A stretch of 64,000 nt of DNA, from contig NZ_CBXX010000013.1 in NCBI RefSeq assembly GCF_000577615.1, positions 1-64,000 on the forward strand, given 5' to 3'. Below are positions 1 to 8,823 of this stretch, one piece after another. The translations under genes were made by a program, and so were the position numbers. How positions within the stretch are numbered: position 1 is the stretch's first letter; the number at the start of each line of letters is the position of its first letter. The notes beneath the pieces were generated by a model, which worked only from the letters and a program-made list of their open reading frames with translations, did not search any database and was not told the origin of the DNA. The stretch comes from Herbaspirillum sp. RV1423. GTDB lineage: Bacteria > Pseudomonadota > Gammaproteobacteria > Burkholderiales > Burkholderiaceae_D.

Positions 1-612
1 CGGGAATTGCAGGACGGTTTTTACGTCAACCTCGGCATCGGCTTGCCGACGCTGGTGGCGAACCACGTGCCGAAGGACATTGAGGTGTGGCTGCAATCGG
101 AAAACGGCTTGCTCGGCATCGGCCCGTTCCCGACCGAAGACAAGGTTGACGCCGACCTGATCAACGCCGGCAAGCAGACCGTGACGACGATTCCGGGGTC
201 GTCGTTCTTCAGCTCGGCCGATTCGTTCGGCATGATACGCGGCGGCAAGATCAACATCGCCATCCTCGGCGCGATGCAGGTATCGCAGCAGGGAGACCTG
301 GCCAACTGGATGATTCCGGGCAAGATGGTCAAGGGCATGGGCGGCGCGATGGACCTGGTGGCCGGCGTGGGCCGGGTGGTGGTCTTGATGGAGCACGTGG
401 CCAAAGGCAAGGACGGCAGCATTTCGCAAAAGATACTCAAGCAATGCAACCTGCCGCTGACGGGTGTGGGCGTGGTCAATCGCATCATTACCGATCTGGG
501 CGTGATTGATGTGACGCCGCAGGGGCTCAAGTTGATCGAGCTGGCTGCCGGCGTGACCAAGAATGAGGTGATCGCCAATACCGAAGCGGCGCTGGACGTG
601 AGTGCGGTATAG
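1..612 (+). CDS. scoB: 3-oxoacid CoA-transferase subunit B (5' end missing)
   Basis: Beta subunit of a two-subunit succinyl-CoA:3-ketoacid (acetoacetate) CoA-transferase, which moves CoA between succinyl-CoA and acetoacetate in ketone-body and short-chain acid use. The frame is open from base 1 (R-E-L-Q-D-G...), so roughly the first ten residues lie outside the window. The glycine-rich [13 protein letters not shown] segment and the SENGLLGIG motif, whose Glu forms the covalent CoA thioester in this family, are present, and the C-terminal half is complete. The alpha subunit is expected just upstream, outside the window. AtoA/PcaJ paralogues share the fold, so substrate is inferred. A terminator follows at 636-668. 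Confidence 0.9.
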   Translation, partial: RELQDGFYVNLGIGLPTLVANHVPKDIEVWLQSENGLLGIGPFPTEDKVDADLINAGKQTVTTIPGSSFFSSADSFGMIRGGKINIAILGAMQVSQQGDLANWMIPGKMVKGMGGAMDLVAGVGRVVVLMEHVAKGKDGSISQKILKQCNLPLTGVGVVNRIITDLGVIDVTPQGLKLIELAAGVTKNEVIANTEAALDVSAV

Positions 613-635
613 ATGCAGCAGTGAAAGACGGCGCG

Positions 636-668
636 GCGTCGGTTGAGCAATCACCCGACGCTTTTTTA
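636..668 (+). terminator. Rho-independent terminator after CoA-transferase
   Basis: Stem GCGTCGG / CCGACGC (636-642 and 655-661) with a 12-nt loop, followed by a run of six T. It lies 24 nt after the scoB stop and upstream of the MaoC-type gene. Confidence 0.7.
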
Positions 669-697
669 CGATTCCCTCAGGAAAATCAAGGAAACAC

Positions 698-1150
698 ATG
701 CGCGAAATAGCAAGCATTGAAGCATTGAATGAACTGGTCGGCCAGGAAGTGGCAGTCAGCGACTGGATCGACGTGACACAGGAGCAGGTCAACCAGTTTG
801 CCGACGCCACCGGCGATCACCAGTGGATTCACGTTGACGTCGAGCGCAGCAAGCGCGAACTGCCGTTCGGCGGTACTGTTGCGCACGGTTTCCTGACGCT
901 GGCCCTGTTGCCGAAAATCATGGGACTGAGCATCTCGATGGGCGACGTCAAGATGCTGCTCAACTATGGTCTCAACCGCGTGCGTTTCCCGGCGCCGCTG
1001 CCGGTCGGCAGCAAGGTGCGCGGCCGCATCGTGCTGCAGTCCGTAGAAGAAATCCCCGGCGGCGCGCAAGTGGTGTGGGAAATCACGATGGAACGCGAGG
1101 GTGCCGACAAGCCTGTGTGCGTCGCTGAATTTATCGTGCGCCGGTATTAA
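698..1150 (+). CDS. MaoC-type (R)-specific enoyl-CoA hydratase
   Basis: Single hot-dog domain protein of 150 residues. It would hydrate trans-2-enoyl-CoA to (R)-3-hydroxyacyl-CoA. The segment FADATGDHQWIHVD (about residues 35-48) carries the Asp and His of the hydratase 2 motif, and GGTVAHGFLTLAL follows as in bacterial MaoC/PhaJ-like proteins. The ATG at 698 is preceded by AAGGAAACAC, a good ribosome site. Such hydratases can feed (R)-monomers to PHA synthase, and phaC lies 13 kb downstream, but that functional link is only an inference. Confidence 0.85.
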   Translation: MREIASIEALNELVGQEVAVSDWIDVTQEQVNQFADATGDHQWIHVDVERSKRELPFGGTVAHGFLTLALLPKIMGLSISMGDVKMLLNYGLNRVRFPAPLPVGSKVRGRIVLQSVEEIPGGAQVVWEITMEREGADKPVCVAEFIVRRY

Positions 1151-1289
1151 GCTTTAGTTGCAACGTCAATTCTTCGACTCGTGGCTACGTTCGGCGCGGA
1201 CGATTGTGTAAACAATAATCCGTCGGCCAAGCCTGATAAGAGGAGGCAATAGCCGTGGTGGCGCGCTGGCAGAGCCGGCAGCGGCAAAT

Positions 1290-2033
1290 TCACGATTGGA
1301 CACCATGCGATGAACGGAACGCCGCACTCCAGTCGAGCACACGGCGCGCTTTTTCATTACTAGCTTCCGCATTGTCTTCCGTGATGTTGAAGACGCCTGC
1401 AGAGGTGTTTTGCAGGGAGAGCAAGGCGGCATGCGCAGCGGCGGCGACATGCACCGGACTTGTCCCCTTCGGTTCCCTGTTCCACGTGCCGGGGCCGTAA
1501 AGCTGGCCGTAGCGCAGCACCGTGCCGGTCAGGCCGCGCGCCTGAAGGACTTGCGTTTCCAGCGCCGCGACGCCGTCGACGCTGATGCGGCGAGCGCCCT
1601 CGGCATTGACATCCAGCGGACTTTCTTCCACATACGGTTTGGTGCCGGGGGCATAGGCCCACGCAATGCTTTGTGCAATCAATCGCGTGGCGCCGGCGGC
1701 CAGCGCGGCGGCGATCAGATTGCGCGTGCCTTCGCTGCGTACGCGCGCATTGCGTTGCGCCGCTTCGGTCATCGCCTGCGGATCAAGCTGGCGCGGCAGG
1801 TCGGTGAGCTGATGAATCACTGCTACCGGAGCAATCCTGATCAACTCTGCTTTCAGCACATCGGTGTCGAATACATCGACCACAACCGGAACGGCACCGA
1901 GTTTTTTCAGTCCATCCGCGTGCGCCTGTCGGCGCGTGCCGCCATACACCGCATAGCCTGCGTCGAGCAGCAGCGGAACCAGTATCGTGCCGATGGCGCC
2001 CGTCGCACCGGCCAGAAATATTTTTTCCTTCAT
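1290..2033 (-). CDS. NAD(P)-dependent epimerase/dehydratase family protein
   Basis: Extended short-chain dehydrogenase/reductase of 247 residues. The N-terminus has the Rossmann motif GATGAIG after a short strand (FLAGATGAIGTILVPLLLDAGY). Start chosen at the ATG at 2033 because AGGAGG lies just upstream on the minus strand; an upstream in-frame start at 2084 would add 17 residues with no SDR character. The active-site region is divergent (no clean YxxxK is obvious), so the reaction cannot be named. It resembles nucleoside-diphosphate-sugar epimerase-like proteins. Confidence 0.8.
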   Translation of the reverse strand: MKEKIFLAGATGAIGTILVPLLLDAGYAVYGGTRRQAHADGLKKLGAVPVVVDVFDTDVLKAELIRIAPVAVIHQLTDLPRQLDPQAMTEAAQRNARVRSEGTRNLIAAALAAGATRLIAQSIAWAYAPGTKPYVEESPLDVNAEGARRISVDGVAALETQVLQARGLTGTVLRYGQLYGPGTWNREPKGTSPVHVAAAAHAALLSLQNTSAGVFNITEDNAEASNEKARRVLDWSAAFRSSHGVQS

Positions 2034-2216
2034 CGTATTTCCTCCTCGTTGAAGTGACCAGTGTAAGAGGATGCGCGGCCGCAAAGAAGAGCCAAAAACG
2101 TCATGAACGAACTAGGCCATGATGGCGCGGTAATACGCCTGAGATGAGGCGTTGAAGGGAACAAGAGAGATGGATGGGACAGTGCGGCAGCACTGTCCCT
2201 CAGATGGGCTGCGGGA

Positions 2217-2912
2217 CTAGCCGCGCTTCAGATATTGCGTGTTGCCGAACAGGATATCCTTGGCCTTGTCGTCGGTCAGCGCCTTGCGCTTGTCGGCCAG
2301 CACCATGACGCCGCGTTGCACCGCCGGGCGCGCGCTGATGGCGTCGAACCAGCGTTGCACATTGGGAAAGTCGCTCAGTTCGATGCCCTGGTTCTTCCAG
2401 GAGCGCGTCCACGGGAAGCAGGCGATGTCGGCGATGGTGTATTCGTCGCCGGCAAGGTAGGCGGTCTTGGACAATTGCTTGTCCAACACGCCGTACAGGC
2501 GCTTGGCTTCGTTGCTGTAACGGTTGATCGCGTATTCGATCTTTTCCGGCGCATACAGGCGAAAGTGGTGCGCCTGGCCGAGCATCGGGCCGAGGCCGCC
2601 CATCTGGAACATGACCCATTGCAGTACGTTGAATTTTTCGCGATCGGTCGTGCCGAGGAACTTGCCGGTTTTGCCGGCCAGGTAGATCAGAATGGCGCCG
2701 GATTCGAACAGTGAAATCGGCTTGCTGTCCGGACCGTCGGAATCGACGATGGCGGGAATCTTGTTGTTCGGGGAAATCTTCAGGAACTCTTCTGCAAACT
2801 GGTCGCCGGCGCCGATGTCGATGGCGTGCACGCGATAATCCAGGCCGCATTCTTCCAGCATGATATGGACCTTGTGGCCGTTCGGCGTGGCCCAGCTATA
2901 TACGTCGATCAT
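2217..2912 (-). CDS. yfcG: YfcG/YghU-type glutathione transferase, GSH-dependent disulfide oxidoreductase
   Basis: Glutathione S-transferase superfamily protein of 231 residues. The start MIDVYSWATPNGHKVHIMLE matches the YfcG subgroup, in which a Thr-Pro-Asn-Gly stretch replaces the usual catalytic Tyr/Ser/Cys and two glutathiones are bound. NNKIPAIVD (cis-Pro) and LFESGAILIYLA (glutathione-binding Glu-Ser) follow, then the all-helical C-terminal domain with a typical GDEYTIADIACFPW motif. Start at 2912 is set by GGAAGA upstream and by the family N-terminus; an upstream in-frame ATG at 2960 would add 16 unrelated residues. Likely role: thiol redox or detoxification in the cytoplasm. Confidence 0.9.
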   Translation of the reverse strand: MIDVYSWATPNGHKVHIMLEECGLDYRVHAIDIGAGDQFAEEFLKISPNNKIPAIVDSDGPDSKPISLFESGAILIYLAGKTGKFLGTTDREKFNVLQWVMFQMGGLGPMLGQAHHFRLYAPEKIEYAINRYSNEAKRLYGVLDKQLSKTAYLAGDEYTIADIACFPWTRSWKNQGIELSDFPNVQRWFDAISARPAVQRGVMVLADKRKALTDDKAKDILFGNTQYLKRG

Positions 2913-3009
2913 GATCTTCCTTATCGGGTGAAAAAGCCTGGCCAGTGTAGCCCAATGCATGGAACCGCGCAGGAAGGGCGTGCGTTTCTGGAAAAGGGAA
3001 AACCGGATG

Positions 3010-3717
3010 TCAGACTGCGCCCGGACGCTTGGTCAGCACGCCATGTCTTTCGAGGGAAAAATATTCGGCAAGCGTGGTCGTCGAGGCATTGTCCAGCAAT
3101 GCCTTGAACTGTTCGAAGGCGGCGGGCGGCAACGCGGCCAGCCGTTCGGCCCATTCCAGCGCCTTATCCGCTACGGCACCGTCCGTGGCCAGCTTGTTGA
3201 CCAGGCCGGCGGCATGCAGACGGGATGCGTTTAGCGGCGCGGCGTCGAGCAGGATTTCCGCGACCCATTGCGGCGGCAGCGCTTTCGGCAGGAACCAGCC
3301 GGCGCCGCCCACGGACCAGATACCGATCTGCGAGGAGGAGACGCCGAAAGTCGCGCTTTGTCCCGCCACGACCAGATCGCATGCCAGCGCCAGTGAAAAG
3401 CCGGCATCAATGGCAATGCCTTCGATCGCGGCGATCACCGGCTTGGGAAAGCTGCGCAGAGTCTCAACCAGATTCTGCAAATTTTCGAGGATGCCGATTT
3501 GTGTCGCCAGGTCCTTGCCCGCCTCTATCCCGCCGCAAAAATCTCGGTCTGCGCCGGTCAGCACGACGACCCGGATGGCGTCGTCCCGTTCGGCTTTCGA
3601 CAGCGTCTCGATGGCGGCAGCGAGGACGTCGCCATCGAAGGCGTTGCGTTGTCCTGGATTGGCGAAAGTGAGGAGCAGGGTGGCGTCGCTGCGACTTGCT
3701 TTGAGTTCGGCGGTCAT
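3010..3717 (-). CDS. Enoyl-CoA hydratase/isomerase (crotonase) family protein, atypical active site
   Basis: Crotonase-fold protein of 235 residues, somewhat shorter than the usual 255-260. The two oxyanion-hole regions are recognisable (TGADRDFCGGIE and GIAIDAGFSLALACD), the second with Asp-Ala-Gly in place of the usual glycine string. Where hydratases have a Pro-Glu with the catalytic Glu (after the FG of AxFGxPE) this protein reads FGVSSSQIGIW, so that Glu is absent. It may therefore be an isomerase, hydrolase or degenerate paralogue. The fold is clear; the reaction is not. Confidence 0.8.
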   Translation of the reverse strand: MTAELKASRSDATLLLTFANPGQRNAFDGDVLAAAIETLSKAERDDAIRVVVLTGADRDFCGGIEAGKDLATQIGILENLQNLVETLRSFPKPVIAAIEGIAIDAGFSLALACDLVVAGQSATFGVSSSQIGIWSVGGAGWFLPKALPPQWVAEILLDAAPLNASRLHAAGLVNKLATDGAVADKALEWAERLAALPPAAFEQFKALLDNASTTTLAEYFSLERHGVLTKRPGAV

Positions 3718-3749
3718 GTGGGCGGTCGTATCGTTATTGTTGCGACATC

Positions 3750-4910
3750 TTACAGCTTGGCCAGACGATCCAGCGCCAGGCGCAGCGTTTCATCCTTCTT
3801 GGCGAAACAGAAACGCACGATGCCGGATTCCTTGGGCGTGTTGTAGAAGGCCGAAACGGGAATCGCGGCGACGCCGATGTCGGTCGTCAGCCATTTGGAA
3901 AATTCGGCTTCCGACAAGCCGGAGATGGCGCCGTATTCCACGCACTGAAAATAGGTGCCGTCCGAAGGCAGCAGCTTGAAACGCGTGTTCTTCAGGCCGT
4001 CGCGGAACAAGTCTCGCTTCTTCTGGTAGAACGCAGGCAGTTCGAGATAGGGCGCCGGATTCTTCATATACTCGGCCAGGCCGTATTGCACCGGGGTGTT
4101 GACGGTGAAGACGTTGAACTGATGCACCTTGCGGAATTCCGCAGTCAGTGCGGCGGGAGCGGCGACGAAACCGACTTTCCAGCCGGTGACGTGATACGTC
4201 TTGCCGAAGCTGGAGTTAATGAAGGTGCGCGGCGCCAGTTCGGGATGGCGGCACAGCGATTCGTGGTTCTGGCCGTCGTAGACCATGTGTTCATAGACTT
4301 CATCCGACAGCACCAGGATGTCGGTGTTGCGCACGATGTCGGCCAGCGCATCGATGTCGGCTTTCTTCAGGATCGAGCCGGTCGGGTTGTGCGGGGTATT
4401 GACCATGATCAGGCGCGTCTTGCCGGTCACGGCAGCGGCGACTTTGTCCCACGGCACGCTGTAGCCTTCGCTGCTGACGGTCATCTGGACGAACACCGGA
4501 ATGCCGCCGGCCAGCTCGATGGCGGGAACGTAGCAGTCATAGGCTGGCTCGATCACGATCACTTCATCGCCGGCATGCACGGCGCACAGGATCGACGTGA
4601 GGATGCCTTGCGTGGCGCCGGCCGTGATGGTGATTTCGCTGGTCGGGTCGTAGGAATGGCCGTGCAGAGCCTTGATCTTTTGGGCAACGGCTTCGCGCAG
4701 CACTGGCACGCCGGCCATCGGCGGATACTGGTTCAGGCCGGCGCGCATGGCGCCGACGACGGCGTCGATCAGGGCCGGATCGCAATCGAAATCGGGGAAG
4801 CCTTGTCCCAGATTGACCGCGCCTTTTTCGCTGGCGAGCGCGGACATGACGGTGAAGATGGTGGTGCCGACGTTGGGCAGTTTGGAAACGATATTGGCTG
4901 GCTGGCTCAT
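3750..4910 (-). CDS. ybdL: PLP-dependent aminotransferase, methionine aminotransferase (YbdL-like)
   Basis: Class I/II (fold type I) aminotransferase of 386 residues. Visible landmarks are NLGQGFPDFD near residue 33, the YPPMAGVPVLREAV segment, NTPHNPTG and the PLP-lysine region SSFGKTYHVTGWKVGF. The overall sequence follows E. coli YbdL, which transaminates methionine, phenylalanine and histidine with 2-oxo acids. YbdL and kynurenine aminotransferases are close relatives, so exact substrate is inferred. No strong ribosome site is visible before the ATG at 4910. Confidence 0.88.
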   Translation of the reverse strand: MSQPANIVSKLPNVGTTIFTVMSALASEKGAVNLGQGFPDFDCDPALIDAVVGAMRAGLNQYPPMAGVPVLREAVAQKIKALHGHSYDPTSEITITAGATQGILTSILCAVHAGDEVIVIEPAYDCYVPAIELAGGIPVFVQMTVSSEGYSVPWDKVAAAVTGKTRLIMVNTPHNPTGSILKKADIDALADIVRNTDILVLSDEVYEHMVYDGQNHESLCRHPELAPRTFINSSFGKTYHVTGWKVGFVAAPAALTAEFRKVHQFNVFTVNTPVQYGLAEYMKNPAPYLELPAFYQKKRDLFRDGLKNTRFKLLPSDGTYFQCVEYGAISGLSEAEFSKWLTTDIGVAAIPVSAFYNTPKESGIVRFCFAKKDETLRLALDRLAKL

Positions 4911-5050
4911 TGCAGTGAATCTGTCTGAAGAAAGCGGAAAGAAGGCATTTTAGCCGGATTTTCCGTCCCAGCACTCACTAGGAACCGTTGTCGGCAGACA
5001 TCCTGCCAAAAGTCCGGAGAACTTGTCGCACGAAGGTGCGCGATAGAGCA

Positions 5051-5545
5051 TCATGCCGCGGTTTCTGCTGCAATCGCACTGGCCGCTGCCGCATGCCATC
5101 CTTGCGGCGTCATGATGGCGAACAGATTTTTGCGCACGGTTTTCTTCGCCAATTTGAGCAAGGCCTTGTCCTTGGTGATCAGGACGTCAGCCTCTGATTG
5201 CAGCGCCAGTTCGAGGAACTTCTGGTCGTCGGGATCGGAGCAGACAGGCAGCCCGAAGGTGTTGACGGCTACATTCGGCAGGCAGGTGATCAGGCTGTCG
5301 AATTCGGCGCGGATGGCAGGTTTGTCTTCTTCCTTGACCGGCAGGTGGGGGTAGTCTAGTACGATCAGCCACTCCATGCGGCAGTCCTCGCGCGTCACGG
5401 CCTCGACTTTCCGTTCACGCATGGCTTGCAGCAAAGCAGTCCACCGCGGATCGCGGAAGACGAACAAATCGAGGCAGACGTTGGTGTCGAGAACGATACG
5501 GCGCGTCGCGCGTTGCGCGGGGGGAGTAATGGTACTAACTGTCAA
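5051..5545 (-). CDS. PIN-domain protein, putative toxin-like ribonuclease
   Basis: PIN-fold nuclease of the group annotated as putative toxin component, PIN family. The acidic active-site residues are in place: IVLDTNVCLD near the N-terminus, a Glu in CRMEWLIVLDYP, SDPDDQKFLELAL and DVLITKDKALL. The TTG at 5545 is proposed as start because it overlaps the stop of the upstream gene by 11 nt (coupled translation) and yields a 164-residue protein with the first strand about 15 residues in. A longer in-frame start at 5662 would lie within the neighbour. Whether it acts as a toxin is inference; members of this group are often chromosomal orphans. Confidence 0.75.
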   Translation of the reverse strand: MTVSTITPPAQRATRRIVLDTNVCLDLFVFRDPRWTALLQAMRERKVEAVTREDCRMEWLIVLDYPHLPVKEEDKPAIRAEFDSLITCLPNVAVNTFGLPVCSDPDDQKFLELALQSEADVLITKDKALLKLAKKTVRKNLFAIMTPQGWHAAAASAIAAETAA

Positions 5546-5825
5546 AACCGCGTGCTTTCGTATTTTCCACCGGCTGAGATGCGCCGGACAGATTGTTGCC
5601 TGTCTCCAGTACGTCGTAACCCTGATCCGTGATGCGCCAGAACTGGTGGATATCGACGGCAACCAGGCCGCGGTCGTGCAGCAGTCGGAGGTGATGCAGG
5701 ATCAGCTCGGGAGGCGTGCTCTTTGTCTCGAGATTGCTCTGGATTTTCTCGACGTCGGCGTAGGAGGTGCCGAACGAAGACAGCGTCTTGAGAATATCCC
5801 CCATCAATGCTTTATCGCGTTTCAT
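5535..5825 (-). CDS. Small winged-helix-like protein (resembles DUF2513)
   Basis: Protein of 96 residues starting MKRDKALMGDILKTL, with a predicted helix-helix-wing pattern (HHLRLLHDRGLVAVDIHQFWRITDQGYDVLE) like the DUF2513 family and winged-helix DNA-binding proteins. AGGAG lies just upstream of the ATG at 5825. Its stop overlaps the start region of the PIN-domain gene, so the two are co-transcribed. It could be a DNA-binding partner or antitoxin of the PIN protein; nothing in the sequence proves this. Confidence 0.65.
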   Translation of the reverse strand: MKRDKALMGDILKTLSSFGTSYADVEKIQSNLETKSTPPELILHHLRLLHDRGLVAVDIHQFWRITDQGYDVLETGNNLSGASQPVENTKARGFDS

Positions 5826-6127
5826 ATCTCCTCCTGGTAGGTATCGGATCGTGCAGGCATCGATGTCATTTTGTCACCGCTCGCGTGGTGCATCCATATT
5901 GCACTGAATCTGTATTGAATCGAAGTCATGGACGATGTGGCGTGCCTGCATTGCTCTACGCCAAATATTAATCCATGTCAGCGGGCTTTGCTCAAAAGAA
6001 GCGACGCAAGAGGCACAAAAACGCGTCATTGCAGGCGCGATCCTGGAAAGGCGACTAGCAGCCCGTGCCCCCCAAGACGCGCAGGGCGGGTTTCGGTATC
6101 ATTACGGAAAATTCAATGGATCCCTCT
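5826..6127. other. Intergenic region between divergent genes
   Basis: About 300 bp between the leftward winged-helix/PIN pair and rightward yaaA. It should hold both promoters. I see no convincing ORF, hairpin or repeat in it. Confidence 0.5.
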
Positions 6128-6904
6128 ATGCTGATCGTTTTATCGCCCGCCAAATCCCTCGACTACGACACGCCGCCCTCCACCGACATCCACACCAAGC
6201 CAGATTTCATTGCGCGCTCGGCCGAGCTGATCGACGTGCTGAAGCAGAAATCGCCGGCGCAGATTGCCACCCTCATGGGAATTTCCGATCAGTTGGCTGC
6301 GCTCAACGTCGGCCGTTATGCTGCGTGGTCGCGCAAATTCACGGCGAAGAACAGCAAGCAGGCCGTGCTGGCCTTCAATGGCGACGTGTATGAAGGTCTG
6401 GATGCCGCGTCGCTTTCCGTGAGGCAACTCGACTATGTGCAATCGCATGTACGCATTCTGTCGGGTTTATATGGCGTGCTGCGTCCGCTGGACCTGATGC
6501 AGCCTTACCGTCTTGAAATGGGGACCAGGTTGCAGAATCCGCGCGGGAAGGATTTGTATGCATTCTGGGGCGAGGATGTCGCCAAGGCGCTTAGTGCGGA
6601 GTTGGCGGGGCATAAATCCCGGGTGTTGGTAAACCTGGCGTCGGAGGAATATTTCAAGGTGGTCAAGCCCAAGAGTCTGGATGCCAAGGTGATTTCACCG
6701 GTTTTTGAAGACTGGAAAGGTGGCAAGTACAAGATCATTTCTTTCTATGCCAAGCGTGCGCGCGGATTGATGGCCCGTTATGCGGCATTGAAGAATGTCA
6801 GCCAGGCAGAGAAATTGAAGAGCTTCGATTTGGATGGTTATGCGTTCGACGACTCGGTTTCCAGCGAGACTTCGTGGGTGTTTCGCCGGCGTATTGCGGA
6901 ATAG
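6128..6904 (+). CDS. yaaA: Peroxide stress protein YaaA (DUF328/UPF0246)
   Basis: Protein of 258 residues, the same length as E. coli YaaA, which lowers intracellular free iron and limits DNA damage during hydrogen peroxide stress. Family landmarks are the N-terminus [52 protein letters not shown], and a basic C-terminal region [13 protein letters not shown]. The ATG at 6128 is chosen by the conserved N-terminus; an in-frame ATG at 6116 would add four residues. Followed by a terminator shared with the convergent chemoreceptor gene. Confidence 0.93.
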   Translation: MLIVLSPAKSLDYDTPPSTDIHTKPDFIARSAELIDVLKQKSPAQIATLMGISDQLAALNVGRYAAWSRKFTAKNSKQAVLAFNGDVYEGLDAASLSVRQLDYVQSHVRILSGLYGVLRPLDLMQPYRLEMGTRLQNPRGKDLYAFWGEDVAKALSAELAGHKSRVLVNLASEEYFKVVKPKSLDAKVISPVFEDWKGGKYKIISFYAKRARGLMARYAALKNVSQAEKLKSFDLDGYAFDDSVSSETSWVFRRRIAE

Positions 6905-6925
6905 CTGGGCTATTTTGGGCAAGCC

Positions 6926-6953
6926 GAAACGCGCCCACCGGGCGCGTTTTTTA
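6926..6953. terminator. Bidirectional terminator between yaaA and the chemoreceptor gene
   Basis: Stem AACGCGCCC / GGGCGCGTT with the loop ACC, followed by a T run on the plus strand. It is close to both convergent stop codons and can serve either strand, although the T run favours yaaA. Confidence 0.8.
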
Positions 6954-6962
6954 TTTGAAGGC

Positions 6963-8582
6963 TCAAACTGCCGAGGGCAAAGGGAGCAAGGATGGCGCCG
7001 ACCTTGCTCCTGCTGCTGCGACGCTGGTTTCCGGATGGCGCAGTTTGAACAGGCCTACGACTTGCGTCAGCGTTGCTGCCTGGTCCTGCAAGGAGCCTGC
7101 AGCAGCAGCGGCTTCTTCCACAAGCGCAGCATTTTGCTGCGTCATTTCATCCATTTGTCCGATGCTCTGGCTCATGAGTTCGATGCGGTTGCTCTGGGTG
7201 CGGCTGGCTGCGGTGATATCGCTGACGATGGCGGTGACTTGTTTGACGCTGTGAACGATTTCCTGCATGGTCGAACCGGCTTGCGCAACCAGCTTGCTGC
7301 CGGCATCGACCTTTTCCACCGAGTCGTCGATCAGCGCCTTGATTTCCCTGGCGGCGGCCGAACTACGCTGCGCCAGACTGCGCACCTCGCTTGCCACTAC
7401 CGCGAAACCGCGACCCTGCTCGCCGGCACGAGCGGCCTCGACTGCCGCATTGAGCGCCAGGATATTGGTTTGGAAAGCAATACTGTCTATCACGCTGATG
7501 ATGTCGACGATTTTCTTGGACGAGTCGTTGATCGAGCCCATGGTGTCGATGACTTGTTCTACTACGCTGCCGCCCTGGACGGCGACTTGCGAAGCGGACA
7601 GCGCCAGTTGATTGGCCTGGGCGGCATTGTCGGCGTTTTGCTTGACCGTGGAGGTCAGCTCCTCCATGGACGAGGCGGTTTCTCCCAGCGAGCCGGCTTG
7701 TTGTTCCGTGCGCGTGGAAAGATCAAGGTTGCCGCTGGCGATCTGGGCCGACGCCGTTGCAATGGCGTCGGTGCCTTGCCGGACTTTGCTGACGATGGTA
7801 CAGAGGCTGTCGTTCATGGCTTTCAGCGAAACGATCAGTTGCCCGGTTTCATCCTTGCTGAGCGGCCGGATGTCCGCAGTCAGGTCGCCGTCGGCGACGC
7901 GCCGGGCAAAGCCGACGGCTTGCTGCAGCGGTGCCACGACCAGCCGCGATACCCAGATTGCCATGGCGATTCCCAGGAAAATACAGGCGACAAGCAGACC
8001 GATGATCATGGTGCGCGACACGGCAAACGTTTCTTGTGCGCTTCGATGGGCTGCCTTGCTGCCGTCCAGGTTGGCGGCCGCGAGTTTATCGGCGTCCTGA
8101 AGAATCGCAAAATAAAACGGCGTGAAGCGGTTCATCTGGAGTGCCCAAGCTTCGCTTGACTTGCCCGAGCGCGAGATTGTCAGCACTTGCTTCTGGATCA
8201 CCAGAATGTCGTCGAATTCGCGGGCCAGCCTGGCGCGTATGGTTTGTTCAGTCTCGGTGGTTGCCAGAGGAGCGAATTCGACAAGTTTCTGCTTGACGAC
8301 CTGGTTTTGGACATCCAGTTCTTTTTCATTCTGACGGAATTCCGGTTCGCCGGATGAAAGAATATGCTGCAGTTGGATAGCGCGTATGCGAGACAGGGCG
8401 ACTTTGAGTTCCAGCGCAATCGTTATGCTTGGCAACCAGTTTTCCGCCATTTCGACTGAAGCGCGGTTGACTTTGTCCAGTTGAAAGACCGAGAAAGCTC
8501 CCAGTGAAGTGGTGAAGCCGAGGACCAGAACGAAAGAGATCAGCAACTTCCGCGAGATCCGCAAATTGTAAAACCATGTCAT
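6963..8582 (-). CDS. Methyl-accepting chemotaxis protein
   Basis: Chemoreceptor of 539 residues. First membrane helix about residues 11-30, a periplasmic four-helix-bundle type sensor of about 160 residues, second helix about 192-214, HAMP domain to about 267, then the cytoplasmic signalling hairpin with the invariant tip IDSIAFQTNILALNAAVEAA near residues 360-385. The C-terminus ends in a Pro/Ser-rich tail without an NWETF-type pentapeptide, so CheR/CheB are probably not tethered here. Start at 8582 follows AGGAGG; an upstream in-frame start at 8678 would add 32 non-membrane residues. The ligand is unknown. Confidence 0.92.
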   Translation of the reverse strand: MTWFYNLRISRKLLISFVLVLGFTTSLGAFSVFQLDKVNRASVEMAENWLPSITIALELKVALSRIRAIQLQHILSSGEPEFRQNEKELDVQNQVVKQKLVEFAPLATTETEQTIRARLAREFDDILVIQKQVLTISRSGKSSEAWALQMNRFTPFYFAILQDADKLAAANLDGSKAAHRSAQETFAVSRTMIIGLLVACIFLGIAMAIWVSRLVVAPLQQAVGFARRVADGDLTADIRPLSKDETGQLIVSLKAMNDSLCTIVSKVRQGTDAIATASAQIASGNLDLSTRTEQQAGSLGETASSMEELTSTVKQNADNAAQANQLALSASQVAVQGGSVVEQVIDTMGSINDSSKKIVDIISVIDSIAFQTNILALNAAVEAARAGEQGRGFAVVASEVRSLAQRSSAAAREIKALIDDSVEKVDAGSKLVAQAGSTMQEIVHSVKQVTAIVSDITAASRTQSNRIELMSQSIGQMDEMTQQNAALVEEAAAAAGSLQDQAATLTQVVGLFKLRHPETSVAAAGARSAPSLLPLPSAV

Positions 8583-8698
8583 GACGTATTCCTCCTGAAG
8601 GGGCGTGCGCGCATTGCTGCCGGGATCGGTGCAATACGTTTCAGGAGAGTGGCGAGATTGGAGCGACGGCTGGGACATGTTGCCAACCGTTCATGTGG

Positions 8699-8722
8699 TG
8701 TCACTATTATAAGGAGGTGACA
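8699..8722 (-). promoter_or_regulatory. Inverted repeat overlapping a -10-like box upstream of the chemoreceptor gene
   Basis: TGTCAC (8699-8704) and GTGACA (8717-8722) form a 6-bp inverted repeat with a 12-bp spacer. Read on the minus strand the spacer contains TTATAAT, a sigma-70-like -10 element, about 120 nt before the receptor start. Position fits an operator overlapping a promoter; no -35 was assigned. Confidence 0.35.
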
Positions 8723-8785
8723 GCGTGCTGGAGTTGCTTCTGTTTAAATAACAACATTGTCCGGTGAAACAGTACTTGCAAGGCA

Positions 8786-8813
8786 ATAAAAAACCCCGCA
8801 TCGCGGGGTTTCA
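8786..8813 (-). terminator. Rho-independent terminator of bamD
   Basis: Stem ACCCCGC / GCGGGGT closed by a short ATC-type loop. On the minus strand it is followed by six or more T. It lies about 10 nt past the bamD stop. Confidence 0.88.
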
Positions 8814-8823
8814 GGAGAACGGC

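Noticed and set aside
1151-1289. Gap between the MaoC-type gene and the convergent epimerase-like gene
   Set aside because: No stem with a T tract or small gene could be supported.
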